Shown: positions 8,753 through 17,820, numbered from the stretch's first letter. The stretch: 48,419 bases of DNA from Terriglobia bacterium (GCA_020073015.1 JAIQFZ010000034.1:1-48419), one strand, 5' to 3'. Notes: generated by a model from the letters alone, not told the origin. Numbers and translations: made by a program.

Positions 8753-9904
8753 ATGAAATTGATTTCAACTCTGATTGTCTTGCTGTCGCTGCTGGGTGCG
8801 TGCTGGGGACAGGAGCTTGCGAAAGAGCGCGTGATCGGCCAACTGGAGGTGGTGGCAACCTTCAACGGCCCGATGCCGACTGGTGTCAGCGTGGCCAACC
8901 ATGGCCGGATCTTCGTGAACTTCCCCAAGTGGGGCGACAACGTCGAATACACCGTAGCGGAAGTCAAAGACGGCAAGACCCTGCCGTACCCAAACGCGGA
9001 CGTGAACCACTACGCGGATGGCGATAATCCGGCAGACAAGTTGGTGTCTGTGCAGAGCGTCGTCGTTGACCCCACCGGAAACCGCCTGTGGATCCTTGAC
9101 ACCAGCAGCATCGCGTTCGGTCCGGTCAAATCGGGTGGCCCCAAGTTGATCGCGGTTGACCTCAACACGAACCAGATCGTCAAGAAAATCATCTTCCCCG
9201 CGGACGTTGCGCTGCCGACGACGTACTTGAATGACGTCCGGTTCGACTTGCATCGCGGCGACGAGGGGATGGCGTTCATTACCGATTCTTCATCGACGGG
9301 ATCAAACGGCATTATCGTCGTGGATCTGGCTTCGGGCAAAAGCTGGCGCCGTCTGAACGACCATTCCTCAACGAGACCGGATCCGGTATTTGTTCCGGTT
9401 GTCGAAGGAGAGATTCTGCAACTGCGGCTGCCGGGACAACCACCCGCACGGTTCGCTGTCGGTGTGGATGGAATCGCCATTAGTCCGGACGGCAAGACAC
9501 TCTACTACTGTCCGCTAACGAGCAGGCATCTCTACAGCGTGAGCATTGACGCGCTCGCAGACCGAAGCAGGTTTGACGCCGAGGTCGCGGCAACCGTGAA
9601 GGATCTCGGCGAAAAGGGCGGAGCCAGTGATGGTCTGGAGTCCGATGCCGAGGGGCGCGTCTATCTTAGCGACTACGAACACGATGCCATTCGTCGATGG
9701 ACCACGGCGGGGGCGATCGAGACGCTCGTCCACGACCCGCGCGTGCTATGGCCGGACACCTTGTCCCTGACGGCAGACGGGTACCTCTACTTCACCGCGA
9801 ATCAGATCGAACGAGGCGCCGGGTTCCATAACGGCCAGGATCTGCGCCAAACACCGTACGTCTTGTTCCGCGTGAAAGTTGACGGGACAAGAATTCACCA
9901 GTAG
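8753..9904 (+). CDS. MRJP/yellow-family beta-propeller protein, exported
   Basis: 383-aa protein from ATG 8753 (MKLISTLIVLLSLLGACWGQ), which starts with a signal peptide; the upstream frame from 8699 is part of the LysR end. Repeated blades of a six-bladed propeller are seen: GVSVANHGRIFVNFPKWGD, SVVVDPTGNRLWILDTS, LNDVRFD, AFITDSSSTGSNGIIVVDL, GIAISPDGKTLYYCPLTSRHLYSV, GLESDAEGRVYLSDYEHDAI. This is the family of major royal jelly proteins and yellow/dopachrome-conversion-like proteins; bacterial members are periplasmic and their substrates mostly unknown, though binding of small aromatic amines or lactone hydrolysis has been proposed for relatives. Ends 16 bp from the convergent reductase gene. 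Confidence 0.85.
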   Translation: MKLISTLIVLLSLLGACWGQELAKERVIGQLEVVATFNGPMPTGVSVANHGRIFVNFPKWGDNVEYTVAEVKDGKTLPYPNADVNHYADGDNPADKLVSVQSVVVDPTGNRLWILDTSSIAFGPVKSGGPKLIAVDLNTNQIVKKIIFPADVALPTTYLNDVRFDLHRGDEGMAFITDSSSTGSNGIIVVDLASGKSWRRLNDHSSTRPDPVFVPVVEGEILQLRLPGQPPARFAVGVDGIAISPDGKTLYYCPLTSRHLYSVSIDALADRSRFDAEVAATVKDLGEKGGASDGLESDAEGRVYLSDYEHDAIRRWTTAGAIETLVHDPRVLWPDTLSLTADGYLYFTANQIERGAGFHNGQDLRQTPYVLFRVKVDGTRIHQ

Positions 9905-9919
9905 ACACCAGTGCAACGA

Positions 9920-10849
9920 TCACGACGGATCGGTCCAGGAGTGTTCGAGTCCCTTCACGAGTTGCCAGACCGCGCGATTCAGCGGCACCGGGACGCCGAG
10001 TTTCTCTCCGCAATCCGCAATCGCACCATTGATGAAGTCCACCTCGGTTGGTCGCTGCGCCAGGATGTCAAGCAGCATGCTCGCATTTCTCTTCTCGGGC
10101 CCTCTTGCTCCTTCTGAGATCATTTCGCGCGGGTCGGAATGCAGCGTGATCCCCAGCGCTCGCGCTACCGACTCTCCTTCCTGCAAGAGAGCTTCGTACA
10201 GCGTAGAGGTTGGCGGAAGACGATGAGCGGCGCCGTGATGAAGCCGGGTGAGCGCACCCACGGGATTAACTGCGGAATTGAAAATGAGCTTGGTCCATTG
10301 CGCGCCGCGGGCGTCCTGGAGTGAGACCACGCGCAACCCCGAGCGATTCAATAGGTCTGCGAGCTCTTGTACGCGCTCAAACGGCGTTGCGGAAGGCTCA
10401 AAGGGGCCAATCCACAGATTGCTGTAGAACTCGAATCCGGCGTGGCCCGGCCCGCGCATGTGGGCGGCCATCGTCGTTGCACCACGAATTACATACCGCA
10501 CCCGCTCGGCAATGATTTCTTCGTTGCCCAGGCCGTTCTGCACCGAACACACCGCGCCCGACGTTCTGAAAATGTGAGCCGTTTGTTCGACCGCAGCCCT
10601 TGTGTGCAGGCTCTTCGTCGCAAAGACTCCAAAATCGCAGGCTGGAATTTCTTTCGCATCTGACGTCGCATGTACCTTAACCGTAAAGTCTGAAGCACCG
10701 CTGATCTGCAATCCGCACTCCCGGATCGCGCGTACGTGGTCCTGGGAGACGTCGTAGGCGTAAACCTCGACGTCCTCGAGGTGCGCCAAATGTGCGGCAA
10801 TCACGCTGCCCAGCGCGCCACAGCCCACAATGCAGATCTTCACTGACAT
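9920..10849 (-). CDS. 2-dehydropantoate 2-reductase-like (PanE/ApbA) oxidoreductase
   Basis: 309 aa from ATG 10849 (MSVKICIVGCGALG). NADPH-binding Rossmann motif GCGALGS at residues 9-15, then KSLHT and QNGLGNEE of the family core and the C-terminal helical domain with FNSAVNPVGALTRL, which carries the conserved Asn/Ser substrate-binding region. The family reduces ketopantoate to pantoate, but many copies in catabolic clusters act on other 2-keto acids. Placed divergently from a benzoylformate-decarboxylase-like gene, it may handle a related 2-oxo acid; that is a guess. Divergent promoter region 10850-11009. Confidence 0.85.
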   Translation of the reverse strand: MSVKICIVGCGALGSVIAAHLAHLEDVEVYAYDVSQDHVRAIRECGLQISGASDFTVKVHATSDAKEIPACDFGVFATKSLHTRAAVEQTAHIFRTSGAVCSVQNGLGNEEIIAERVRYVIRGATTMAAHMRGPGHAGFEFYSNLWIGPFEPSATPFERVQELADLLNRSGLRVVSLQDARGAQWTKLIFNSAVNPVGALTRLHHGAAHRLPPTSTLYEALLQEGESVARALGITLHSDPREMISEGARGPEKRNASMLLDILAQRPTEVDFINGAIADCGEKLGVPVPLNRAVWQLVKGLEHSWTDPS

Positions 10850-10946
10850 GGGAAATCGACGGGATGGTCCATCCACAGCCCCGCGTCGAGTGAGAGACAA
10901 TAGCATCTCTCGAAATCTGAATTCAACCACATCGGGCGCGACGACT

Positions 10947-10977
10947 TTGACGGCGCATCGGAATGAAGTGGTATAAC
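10947..10977 (+). promoter_or_regulatory. Possible sigma-70-type promoter for the ThDP decarboxylase gene
   Basis: TTGACG (10947-10952) and TATAAC (10972-10977) are separated by 19 bases, slightly longer than ideal, 32 bases ahead of the GTG at 11010. Weak evidence from two hexamers only. Confidence 0.3.
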
Positions 10978-11009
10978 TTTCCACAACTCGATCGAATCCG
11001 GAGCCGACT

Positions 11010-12623
11010 GTGAGCACGGTACGAGAAGTAACTTATGAAGTCTTGCGCAACCTGGGTATGACCGTGATGTTCGGCAACCCGGGATCGACGGAACTGCCTT
11101 TTCTGCGGGACATGCCCTCGGATTTCAAGTATGTCCTCGGCCTGCATGAACGCGCAGCCGCCGGCATGGCACTGGGGTATTCACTGGCAAAGGGAGATGC
11201 TGTATTCGTGAATTTGCATTCCATTGCCAGCACGGGCAACGGTCTTTCTGCGATTCAGGATGCGTGGTACTTGCACGTTCCGTTGGTGATTACCACGGGC
11301 CAGCAGGATCGCAGGCATCTTCTGGGCGAGCCCTTTCTCGCAAGCCGCGCCGTAGAGACGGTGAGGCCGTACGTGAAGTGGGCTTACGAACCGCTGCGCT
11401 CCGAAGACGTACCGGCTGCGATTGCGCGTGGAAGTTACCTTGCCATGCAACCTCCCATGGGACCGGTATTCATCTCGATCCCGATGGACGACTGGACTCA
11501 GGAATGCGTGCCCGTGGCCACGCGCAGAGTCACTGGGAAGGTTCTGCCGGATCCCGCCGTACTCGACGAATTGGTGAACGCGCTGGATTCAAGTCGAAAC
11601 CCCGCACTGGTCGCCGGTTCTCAGATCGAAGAAGACCGTGGGTGGCATGAGGTCGTCGCGTTGGCCGAGCACCTCAAAGCCGACGTCTACCAGGATCCGA
11701 TTTCGCCGCGTTGGACATTCCCCCGCAGTCACCCGCAGTTTCGCGGAGGCTTGCTGCCCGCCCAGCAACCACTCTCGGATCAGTTGGCCGGGCATGATGT
11801 GGTCGTCGTGTTGGGCGCACGGATTTTTTTGTACTATGCCCACGTGCCGGGTCATCCGATCAAGCCCGGGACAAAACTATTTCAAATCACCAATTCTCCG
11901 CTCGACGCTGCGGCGGCCCTTGCGGGAACGAGCATCGTAGGCAACATTGCTGCATCCGCACAATACATTCGCGCACACAGCAAAGCGAGGCAACGCCCAG
12001 CAAGAACGTTCATTTCTCCTCCAGCACCGAGCTCAGACCATCCCATCACGCCGGCCCTGTTATTCGCCGAACTGAACAGAGTCATGCCGCGCAATACGAT
12101 CATCGCCGAAGAGTGCCCGTCGTCCAAGGGCGACCTCGACCGTTATCTGGTTGTGGATGAGCCAGGTTCGTTTTACTCCGTGCCCAACGGCGTCCTGGGA
12201 TTTGGTTTGCCGGCTGCGGTCGGCCTGCAGATGGCGCATCCCAATCGGCGAGTCGTGTGTCCAATCGGCGACGGTTCGATCCAATACTCGATTCAGGCGC
12301 TGTGGAGCGCTGTTCAACAGAAAGCGCCGGTGATCGTGATCGTGTTGCGCAACTCGGACTACTCGGCCTTGAAAGGTTTCTGCGATTTCACTCAGGTTGG
12401 CCGGAACGTTCCCGGTATGGATATCCCCGGCATCGACATGGTGAAGATTGCCCAAGGATACGGCATGGCCGCGCAACAGGTAGACCGACCGGAAGAGCTA
12501 GAGCCCGTGCTGAGAGCGGCATTTGCAGCGCACGAGCCGCGGTTGATCAGCGTCAACGTGGCGAAGGGTGGCCAAAAGTGTATGGGAATGGATCAGTCGG
12601 TCCATCCCCCGAACTATCGTTGA
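11010..12623 (+). CDS. Benzoylformate decarboxylase-like thiamin-diphosphate enzyme
   Basis: 537 aa from GTG 11010 (GGAG about 7 bases upstream). Closely follows Pseudomonas benzoylformate decarboxylase, which turns phenylglyoxylate into benzaldehyde and CO2: FGNPGSTELPFL with Ser26, LHERAAAG with Glu47, FVNLHSIASTGN with His70, and the ThDP/Mg motif GDGSIQYSIQALWSAVQQ...RNSDY. The family's second catalytic His (His281 in RYHQYDPG) appears to be Tyr276 here (LYYAHVPG), with a His two residues on, so substrate or stereochemistry could differ. Other aryl or branched 2-oxoacids are possible. Followed 33 bp later by a Tat-exported subunit and GMC dehydrogenase, but these act in the periplasm, so shared function is uncertain. 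Confidence 0.85.
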   Translation: MSTVREVTYEVLRNLGMTVMFGNPGSTELPFLRDMPSDFKYVLGLHERAAAGMALGYSLAKGDAVFVNLHSIASTGNGLSAIQDAWYLHVPLVITTGQQDRRHLLGEPFLASRAVETVRPYVKWAYEPLRSEDVPAAIARGSYLAMQPPMGPVFISIPMDDWTQECVPVATRRVTGKVLPDPAVLDELVNALDSSRNPALVAGSQIEEDRGWHEVVALAEHLKADVYQDPISPRWTFPRSHPQFRGGLLPAQQPLSDQLAGHDVVVVLGARIFLYYAHVPGHPIKPGTKLFQITNSPLDAAAALAGTSIVGNIAASAQYIRAHSKARQRPARTFISPPAPSSDHPITPALLFAELNRVMPRNTIIAEECPSSKGDLDRYLVVDEPGSFYSVPNGVLGFGLPAAVGLQMAHPNRRVVCPIGDGSIQYSIQALWSAVQQKAPVIVIVLRNSDYSALKGFCDFTQVGRNVPGMDIPGIDMVKIAQGYGMAAQQVDRPEELEPVLRAAFAAHEPRLISVNVAKGGQKCMGMDQSVHPPNYR

Positions 12624-12656
12624 GAATTGCCGAGTCACTGCGGCAGAGGATTACCG

Positions 12657-13202
12657 ATGGACGAAGGGACAATTCATCGCCGAGACTTCCTCAAGACGAC
12701 GACTGGTTTGTTGACGGGCATGGTCGTCGCAGGAAGTCCGCTGGGGCTGATCGCGCCGGGACGAGCGTGGGCAGTGGATCTGACGGCATTCACCAGTTCT
12801 GAGGCAGCCACGCTCATGGCGGCAGCACGCACCATCGCACCACACGACAAACTGGATGACGCAGCGTACGCGCTCGTCGTTCAGGCCGTTGACTCCGATG
12901 CAACCAAGGACGGGAACACTCGGAAGATACTCAGGGAGGGCCTTAGTCGACTCGGAGCGGAGTTTATCAAAGCGACGGAAACGGACCGCGTTGCCGCTCT
13001 GAAGAAAGTCGAGTCGTCGGAATTCTTTCAGACCGTGCGTCGGAAGACCTTGCAGGTTCTCTACGCCAGCCCGATCGCCTATGCGTACTTTGGGTATGAG
13101 GGCGAGGCATTTTCAAAGGGGGGCTATGTGCTGCGCGGATTCAACGATCTGCGCTGGTTGCCCGAGGTGCCGCTCGAAGACAGCGGCCCCGTGCCGATGT
13201 GA
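12657..13202 (+). CDS. Tat-exported small subunit of a GMC dehydrogenase (gluconate 2-dehydrogenase subunit 3 type)
   Basis: 181 aa from ATG 12657 (MDEGTIHRRDFLKTTTG), chosen because AGAGGA lies 7 bases upstream and it gives a clean twin-arginine signal (RRDFLK, hydrophobic stretch, cleavage about AWA-V). The mature part has the subunit-3 pattern: TLMAAARTIAPHD, then helices, then YASPIAYAYFGYEGEAFSKGGYVLRGFNDLRWLPE. In characterised complexes this gamma subunit escorts the FAD subunit through the Tat system and the complex passes electrons to a cytochrome c. The FAD subunit follows 26 bp later. No cytochrome subunit is adjacent; the small cytochromes at 3528 and 39150 are candidates. Confidence 0.85.
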   Translation: MDEGTIHRRDFLKTTTGLLTGMVVAGSPLGLIAPGRAWAVDLTAFTSSEAATLMAAARTIAPHDKLDDAAYALVVQAVDSDATKDGNTRKILREGLSRLGAEFIKATETDRVAALKKVESSEFFQTVRRKTLQVLYASPIAYAYFGYEGEAFSKGGYVLRGFNDLRWLPEVPLEDSGPVPM

Positions 13203-13227
13203 CGAGTGGCTGATTCGAATTCTCGAC

Positions 13228-14832
13228 ATGGCGAAAATCGATTTCAAAGACGACAGCGCGATTGTGATCATCGGCTCCGGTGCCGGCGGCGGAACTCTGG
13301 CGCACGAACTAACCCGGCGTGGCATCAAGGTAGTTCTGCTGGAGGCCGGTAAACGCCAATCGCTCGAGGCTTTCTCGCAGGTTCCCGGAGAGGCCTTTGG
13401 CCAACTCACCTGGCTCGACACCCGCACCCCCTTTGGCCAACTCACCTGGCTCGACACCCGCACCCAGAGCGGCAATTGGGGCGTCGCGCGCGACTTTCCG
13501 TCGCTGCCAGTGTGGCACTGCAAAACGGTCGGCGGCACAACCGTGCACTGGACCGCGTCCGCGCCTCGCCTTCAACCCTGGGAACTGCGCGCCAAGAGCA
13601 CGTACGGCAAGCTCGCCGGCGCTTCGCTGATTGACTGGCCAATCTCCTACGACGAACTGGAAAAGTTCTACGTCATTGCCGAGCGCCGGATGGGCGTGAC
13701 GCGCCGCAATGACATGCCCGGCCTGCCCGCGTCAAACAATTTCAAGGTCATGCATGCGGGGGCAAAGAAGCTCGGGTACAAGCAGGTGCACACCGGCCAC
13801 ATGGCGATCAATTCACGCTCCTACGACGGGCGCGGTTTCTGTATCCAGCAAGGTTTCTGCGTGCAAGGCTGCAAGATGGGCGCGAAGTGGAGCACTCTCT
13901 ACACTGAGATCCCCGATGCGCAAGCGACGGGCAACCTGGATCTGCGAATCGAGTCCACGGCTACGAAGATCGAACACGGGACCGATGGACGTGTCAATGC
14001 GGTGGTCTACCGCGACGAGCGCGGCCAGGAGCAGCGGCAAAAAGCCCGTCTGGTCTGCGTCGCCGGTAATGCGATCGAGACTGCGCGACTCTTGCTGCTC
14101 TCCGAATCTTCAAAGTATCCGCAGGGCTTGGCGAATTCCTCCGGCCAGGTCGGACGGAACTATTGCCACCAGATCACCGGCTTTGTCTGGGGAATTTTCG
14201 ACAAGCCCGTTTACTCCTGGCGCGGAGCAACGCTCGCAGGTGTCGTCGAGGACGAAGTGGTGAACGATCCACGCCGTGGATTTGTGGGTGGCTATCGGAT
14301 CGAACTGCTCGCGCTCGATCTACCCACTCTGCCTCTGGTGGGTCTGCCCTACGGTTGGGGCCGCGACTTCGCGTCCATCATGGAGAGCTACCGCAATCTC
14401 GCCGGCATGTTCATCAACGGTGAAGACCTGCCGCGCTCCGACAACCGCATCACCTTGAACTCGAACGTCAAAGATGCCTACGGTCTGCCGGTGGCGAACG
14501 TTCATGTGGACGAACATTCAAACGATCAGGCCATGCGCAAACATGCGCAGGGGCAGATGTCCCGAATGTACGATGCGATCGGCGCGAAACGAGTGGTTCT
14601 TGGGCCGACTCCGCCGGCAACGCACAACTTGTGTACCGCCCGGATGAGCGCCGATCCGCGTGACGGAGTAACCAACCCCTGGGGCCAGACTCACGACATC
14701 AAAAATCTATTCATATCCGACGGCAGCGTCCTGACTACACCCGGCGCCGCCAATCCCACCCTGACCATCGTGGCCTTAGCGCTCCGCCAAGCGGAGTACA
14801 TCAGCCAACAAATAAAGGCAGGCAATATCTGA
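13228..14832 (+). CDS. GMC-family FAD dehydrogenase (large subunit)
   Basis: 534 aa from ATG 13228 (MAKIDFKDDSAIVIIGSGAGGG), downstream of the small subunit. FAD-binding GSGAGGGTLAHEL at about residues 15-27, LLEAGKR, the GMC signature region CKTVGGTTVHWTASAPR, a Cys-rich loop (GFCIQQGFCVQGCKMGAKWSTL) and the C-terminal active-site region NLFISDGSVLTTPGAANPTLTI. No signal of its own, so probably carried out by the Tat-bearing partner. Oxidises an alcohol or sugar; substrate unknown. Odd point: residues about 56-79 contain the same 12 residues twice (FGQLTWLDTRTP), from a perfect 36-bp tandem duplication at 13394-13465, which may impair the protein. Confidence 0.9.
   Translation: MAKIDFKDDSAIVIIGSGAGGGTLAHELTRRGIKVVLLEAGKRQSLEAFSQVPGEAFGQLTWLDTRTPFGQLTWLDTRTQSGNWGVARDFPSLPVWHCKTVGGTTVHWTASAPRLQPWELRAKSTYGKLAGASLIDWPISYDELEKFYVIAERRMGVTRRNDMPGLPASNNFKVMHAGAKKLGYKQVHTGHMAINSRSYDGRGFCIQQGFCVQGCKMGAKWSTLYTEIPDAQATGNLDLRIESTATKIEHGTDGRVNAVVYRDERGQEQRQKARLVCVAGNAIETARLLLLSESSKYPQGLANSSGQVGRNYCHQITGFVWGIFDKPVYSWRGATLAGVVEDEVVNDPRRGFVGGYRIELLALDLPTLPLVGLPYGWGRDFASIMESYRNLAGMFINGEDLPRSDNRITLNSNVKDAYGLPVANVHVDEHSNDQAMRKHAQGQMSRMYDAIGAKRVVLGPTPPATHNLCTARMSADPRDGVTNPWGQTHDIKNLFISDGSVLTTPGAANPTLTIVALALRQAEYISQQIKAGNI
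13394..13465 (+). repeat. Perfect 36-bp tandem duplication inside the GMC gene
   Basis: Copy 1 at 13394-13429 and copy 2 at 13430-13465 are identical base for base, starting CCTTTGGCCAACTCACC. The in-frame duplication adds 12 residues. The identity means a very recent event or an assembly error. Confidence 0.9.
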
Positions 14833-14844
14833 GTCTGCTCGGCG

Positions 14845-16449
14845 TCAATGAGACGCGGCTTTTTCGGCTCCCAATCCTGTTTGAGCCCTTACCAGCAGCT
14901 CGTTGAACTTGGCCTCCGCACTTGGTTCCCTGCCAAGCAACGTCCCGACGAACGCCGCCAGGAATCCAAGCGGCACACTGACAATGCCGACATTTTCAAA
15001 CGGGAACCACGGTTTGGCCTGAATCAAGTGGCGTGTTGCGCCCACGACGTTGGGGGGATCGATACCCATGGCATTCGGCCCCGCCACGATCAGTCCGACG
15101 GTCGCCAGCAGGCCAACCGTCAGGCCTGCCACAGCTCCGGCGGTGTTGAATCGGCGCCAGAAGATCGAAAGCGCAAGCACGGGGAAATTCGCTGAGGCTG
15201 CGACGGCCATCCCGAAGGTCGCCAGAATCAAGACGTTCGACGCCGGCCCCAGCGCAATCGCGATCAGGACTGACACGGCGCCGACGGCGAGGGCCGCGAT
15301 CCGCGCCACCAGCACGCTTTCACCGGATTTTCGTTCTACGCCGCGATGAATTACGTTCGTCCAGAAATCATGGGCAAAGGAAGTTGATGCACTGATCATG
15401 AGTCCGGCCACCACCGCAAGGATCGTAGCGAACGCAACGGCCGAAACGACTGCCAGGAAAACATTCCCCCCCAGGGCCTGTGCAAGCCGCGGACCTGCCA
15501 TGTTCGTTCCGCCGTGTGTCACGATGTCATCCGGGCCAATCAGAACGGCTGCACCAAGGCCAAGAATCGAGGTCATCACGTAGAAACTGCCAATCAAAAT
15601 CATGGCCCACACCACGCTGTGGCGCGCAGTCTTCGCATCGGGGACGGTATAGAACTTCACCAGGATGTGGGGCAGACCGGCGGTTCCGAAAGCGAAGATC
15701 AGGCTCAAGGAAATCAAATCGAGAGGGCCATGAGGGAGCTTGTAATGTAATCCGGGCTGAAGGAAATCACTCACCACCAGTTGCCCATGCTGCTGATGCG
15801 CGATTTGACTGGCCGCGGCGAAGAACTCGGCCAGGTGAAAGTGAAAGTGCCGTAGCACCAGCAGCGTCAGAATGAGAGTGCATGCTGATAGCAGCATGGC
15901 CTTGATGATCTGCACCCAGGTCGTCGCTAACATACCGCCGAATATCACGTACACCATCATCAAGACGCCCACCCCGATGACGGCAACGTTGTACGTGAGG
16001 CCGGAGTCTGCCAGCAGCAGCGTGACCAGCGCACCTGCGCCCACCATCTGCGCAATCATGTAGAACGTGGCCACTGTAAGAGTGCTCAGCGCCGCCAGCG
16101 CGCGCACAGGACGCGGCCGCAGGCGGTATGCCAGCACATCTCCCATCGTGTATTTACCGGTATTGCGCAGCGGTTCCGCAACGACCAGGAGGATGGTCAC
16201 GAAGGCCACGAAACCGCCGACCGAATACAGAAATCCGTCCAAGCCTTGGAGCGCGATCAGGCCGATGAGCCCTAGAAACGACGCCGCGCTCATGAAATCT
16301 CCCGCTACCGCAAACCCATTTTGCCACGCGGTGATTCGCCGTCCCGCCGCGAAATAGGCACTCGCGCCGCGCGAGCGCTTTGCCGCCCAGTAGGTGATTC
16401 CCAGCGTACTAGCCACGAAGAGCAGGAACACTGCGAGTGAGATCGACAC
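14845..16449 (-). CDS. Sodium:solute symporter, acetate/monocarboxylate type (ActP-like)
   Basis: 534 aa from a GTG at 16449 that directly abuts the TAA of the DUF485 gene (TAAGTG). About 13 transmembrane segments typical of the SSS family; recognisable pieces are SAYFAAGRRITAWQNGFAVAGDFMSAASFLG (signature around TM2), GKYTMGDVLAYR, GGMLATTWVQIIKA and FGTAGLPHILVKFYTVPDAK. ActP carries acetate, glycolate and related monocarboxylates; in an aromatic cluster it might import an aromatic acid or scavenge acetate. Its partner is the small DUF485 protein, the usual arrangement. The gene is convergent with the GMC gene. Confidence 0.9.
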   Translation of the reverse strand: MSISLAVFLLFVASTLGITYWAAKRSRGASAYFAAGRRITAWQNGFAVAGDFMSAASFLGLIGLIALQGLDGFLYSVGGFVAFVTILLVVAEPLRNTGKYTMGDVLAYRLRPRPVRALAALSTLTVATFYMIAQMVGAGALVTLLLADSGLTYNVAVIGVGVLMMVYVIFGGMLATTWVQIIKAMLLSACTLILTLLVLRHFHFHLAEFFAAASQIAHQQHGQLVVSDFLQPGLHYKLPHGPLDLISLSLIFAFGTAGLPHILVKFYTVPDAKTARHSVVWAMILIGSFYVMTSILGLGAAVLIGPDDIVTHGGTNMAGPRLAQALGGNVFLAVVSAVAFATILAVVAGLMISASTSFAHDFWTNVIHRGVERKSGESVLVARIAALAVGAVSVLIAIALGPASNVLILATFGMAVAASANFPVLALSIFWRRFNTAGAVAGLTVGLLATVGLIVAGPNAMGIDPPNVVGATRHLIQAKPWFPFENVGIVSVPLGFLAAFVGTLLGREPSAEAKFNELLVRAQTGLGAEKAASH

Positions 16450-16803
16450 TTACTTGTCTCCTTGCCGCTCGTCGAAGCTCGCGAGAATATCTTTCGTGAG
16501 CGCGTCGAATCTGGTAGAAGCCAGCAGGTAGAGACCGGCAATGATCCACCCCACGACAAATTGTGACAGTGCGAACAGGTAAGCTACGGTCACGCTCCCA
16601 ATCACCCGCGCGGATGCCAGTTTGGGCGCATACCCTACCAGAACAGCCAAGGCGAAGTAGTACATAAAGAAGAAAACAAAGGCTGGAACAATGAACAGCT
16701 TCTTGATCTGAAGCAGATCCTTGAACTGCTCGCTGGCGGCAATACGATCCCATTCCGTTCTCGCCAATTCTTGCCTCGAAGCATTTCTACCGGTGCTGTT
16801 CAT
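16450..16803 (-). CDS. DUF485 membrane protein, partner of the symporter
   Basis: 117 aa with two transmembrane segments (FIVPAFVFFFMYYFALAVL and AYLFALSQFVVGWIIAGLYL) separated by a short polar loop, the pattern of DUF485 (YjcH-type) proteins found next to actP in many bacteria. N terminus is charged (RQELARTEWDRI). First gene of a two-gene transcript with the symporter. The 170-bp gap to the divergent gene at 16975 should hold both promoters; I see no clear operator there. Confidence 0.9.
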   Translation of the reverse strand: MNSTGRNASRQELARTEWDRIAASEQFKDLLQIKKLFIVPAFVFFFMYYFALAVLVGYAPKLASARVIGSVTVAYLFALSQFVVGWIIAGLYLLASTRFDALTKDILASFDERQGDK

Positions 16804-16974
16804 CGATTCACGCCCTCAGTGCCGAAGCATTGTATCCGAGATGAAGGATGGAGCAACTTCGCTGGGCCACAGAGAAGAGTTGCAAACATATCGCAGATGC
16901 AATAGAAGAGTACGCACTGTCGATGGCATCCCTGGTTCGCTGCAACTGCCGCAAGGTCACGGGAGAAAGAAGAA

Positions 16975-17820
16975 ATGAAACGCAATGTCGACTTACTCGC
17001 GTCGTACTGGACGATCTCTGCGGGACAGCCGCACACCGACAGAGAGTACAGCCCCTTCGATTTTCGGGAACGTGTGGAAGCGGCGGCCAAAGCCGGGTTC
17101 AAGGGTTTTGGCATTTGGCATTCCGATCTGGACCATGTGCTGGAGCGTCGGACTCTCCCGGAGATGAAGCACATCCTCGACGATAACGGGATCCAGCATA
17201 TCGAACTGGAATTTCTCACCGACTGGTTCCTGGATGGGGAGAGGAAGAAGAAGTCGGATCTTCAGAAACAGAAACTGCTGAAAGCCGCCGAAGGGCTCGG
17301 GGCCCGACACGTGAAGGTAGGGGATTTTTTTCAGGAGAGCTGCCCCATGCCACGTCTGATCGAGGCATTTGAGGCGTTGTGTGCGGATGCTGCCGATCAC
17401 GGCACGCGGGTTGGATTTGAACTGATGCCCTTTGCCATGATCCGGACGCTGGAAGAGACGTTGGCCATGGTCGAGGGAGCGGGTGCAAAGAACGGTGGCG
17501 TCTGCTTCGATCTGTGGCACATGGTGAAGCTCGGCATCCCATACGAAGCGGTCGCGCGGGTTCCGTTGGAGTACATCGCTAGCGTGGAACTGGACGATGG
17601 AACCTTCTCCGCGCCCTGGAGCCTTCATGAAGACACTATCAATCATCGCAGGCTCTGCGGCGAAGGCGAGTTCGACATCAAGAGCTTTATCACCAGCGTG
17701 CAGCGCGCAGGGTACACGGGGCCTTGGGGGATCGAGGTCCTGTCCGAGGAGCTTCGCAAATTACCATTGGAGGAATTGACAACGCGTGCGTTCCAGACCA
17801 CCATCGCACAGTTTTGCTGA
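16975..17820 (+). CDS. Sugar phosphate isomerase/epimerase-like TIM-barrel protein
   Basis: 281 aa, xylose-isomerase-like TIM barrel (AP endonuclease 2 superfamily). Likely divalent-metal ligands are in GFELMPF, CFDLWHMVK, the His of INHRRLCGEG and GIEVLSEEL, the E-D-H-E pattern of the superfamily. Members isomerise or epimerise keto sugars or dehydrate inosose and related compounds; some act on ring-cleavage products. AGAAAGAAGAA lies just ahead of the ATG. Followed 33 bp later by a cupin gene, likely co-transcribed. Substrate not deducible. Confidence 0.82.
   Translation: MKRNVDLLASYWTISAGQPHTDREYSPFDFRERVEAAAKAGFKGFGIWHSDLDHVLERRTLPEMKHILDDNGIQHIELEFLTDWFLDGERKKKSDLQKQKLLKAAEGLGARHVKVGDFFQESCPMPRLIEAFEALCADAADHGTRVGFELMPFAMIRTLEETLAMVEGAGAKNGGVCFDLWHMVKLGIPYEAVARVPLEYIASVELDDGTFSAPWSLHEDTINHRRLCGEGEFDIKSFITSVQRAGYTGPWGIEVLSEELRKLPLEELTTRAFQTTIAQFC

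Noticed and set aside
14461-14520. CGAACGTTC inside the GMC gene as a fourth TetR site
   Set aside because: Only the short inner palindrome matches; the GCTNGA flank and spacing are missing and it lies within a coding region.
16804-16974. Operator in the DUF485/TIM-barrel divergent region
   Set aside because: No clear palindrome and no match to the TetR, LysR or HxlR sites.
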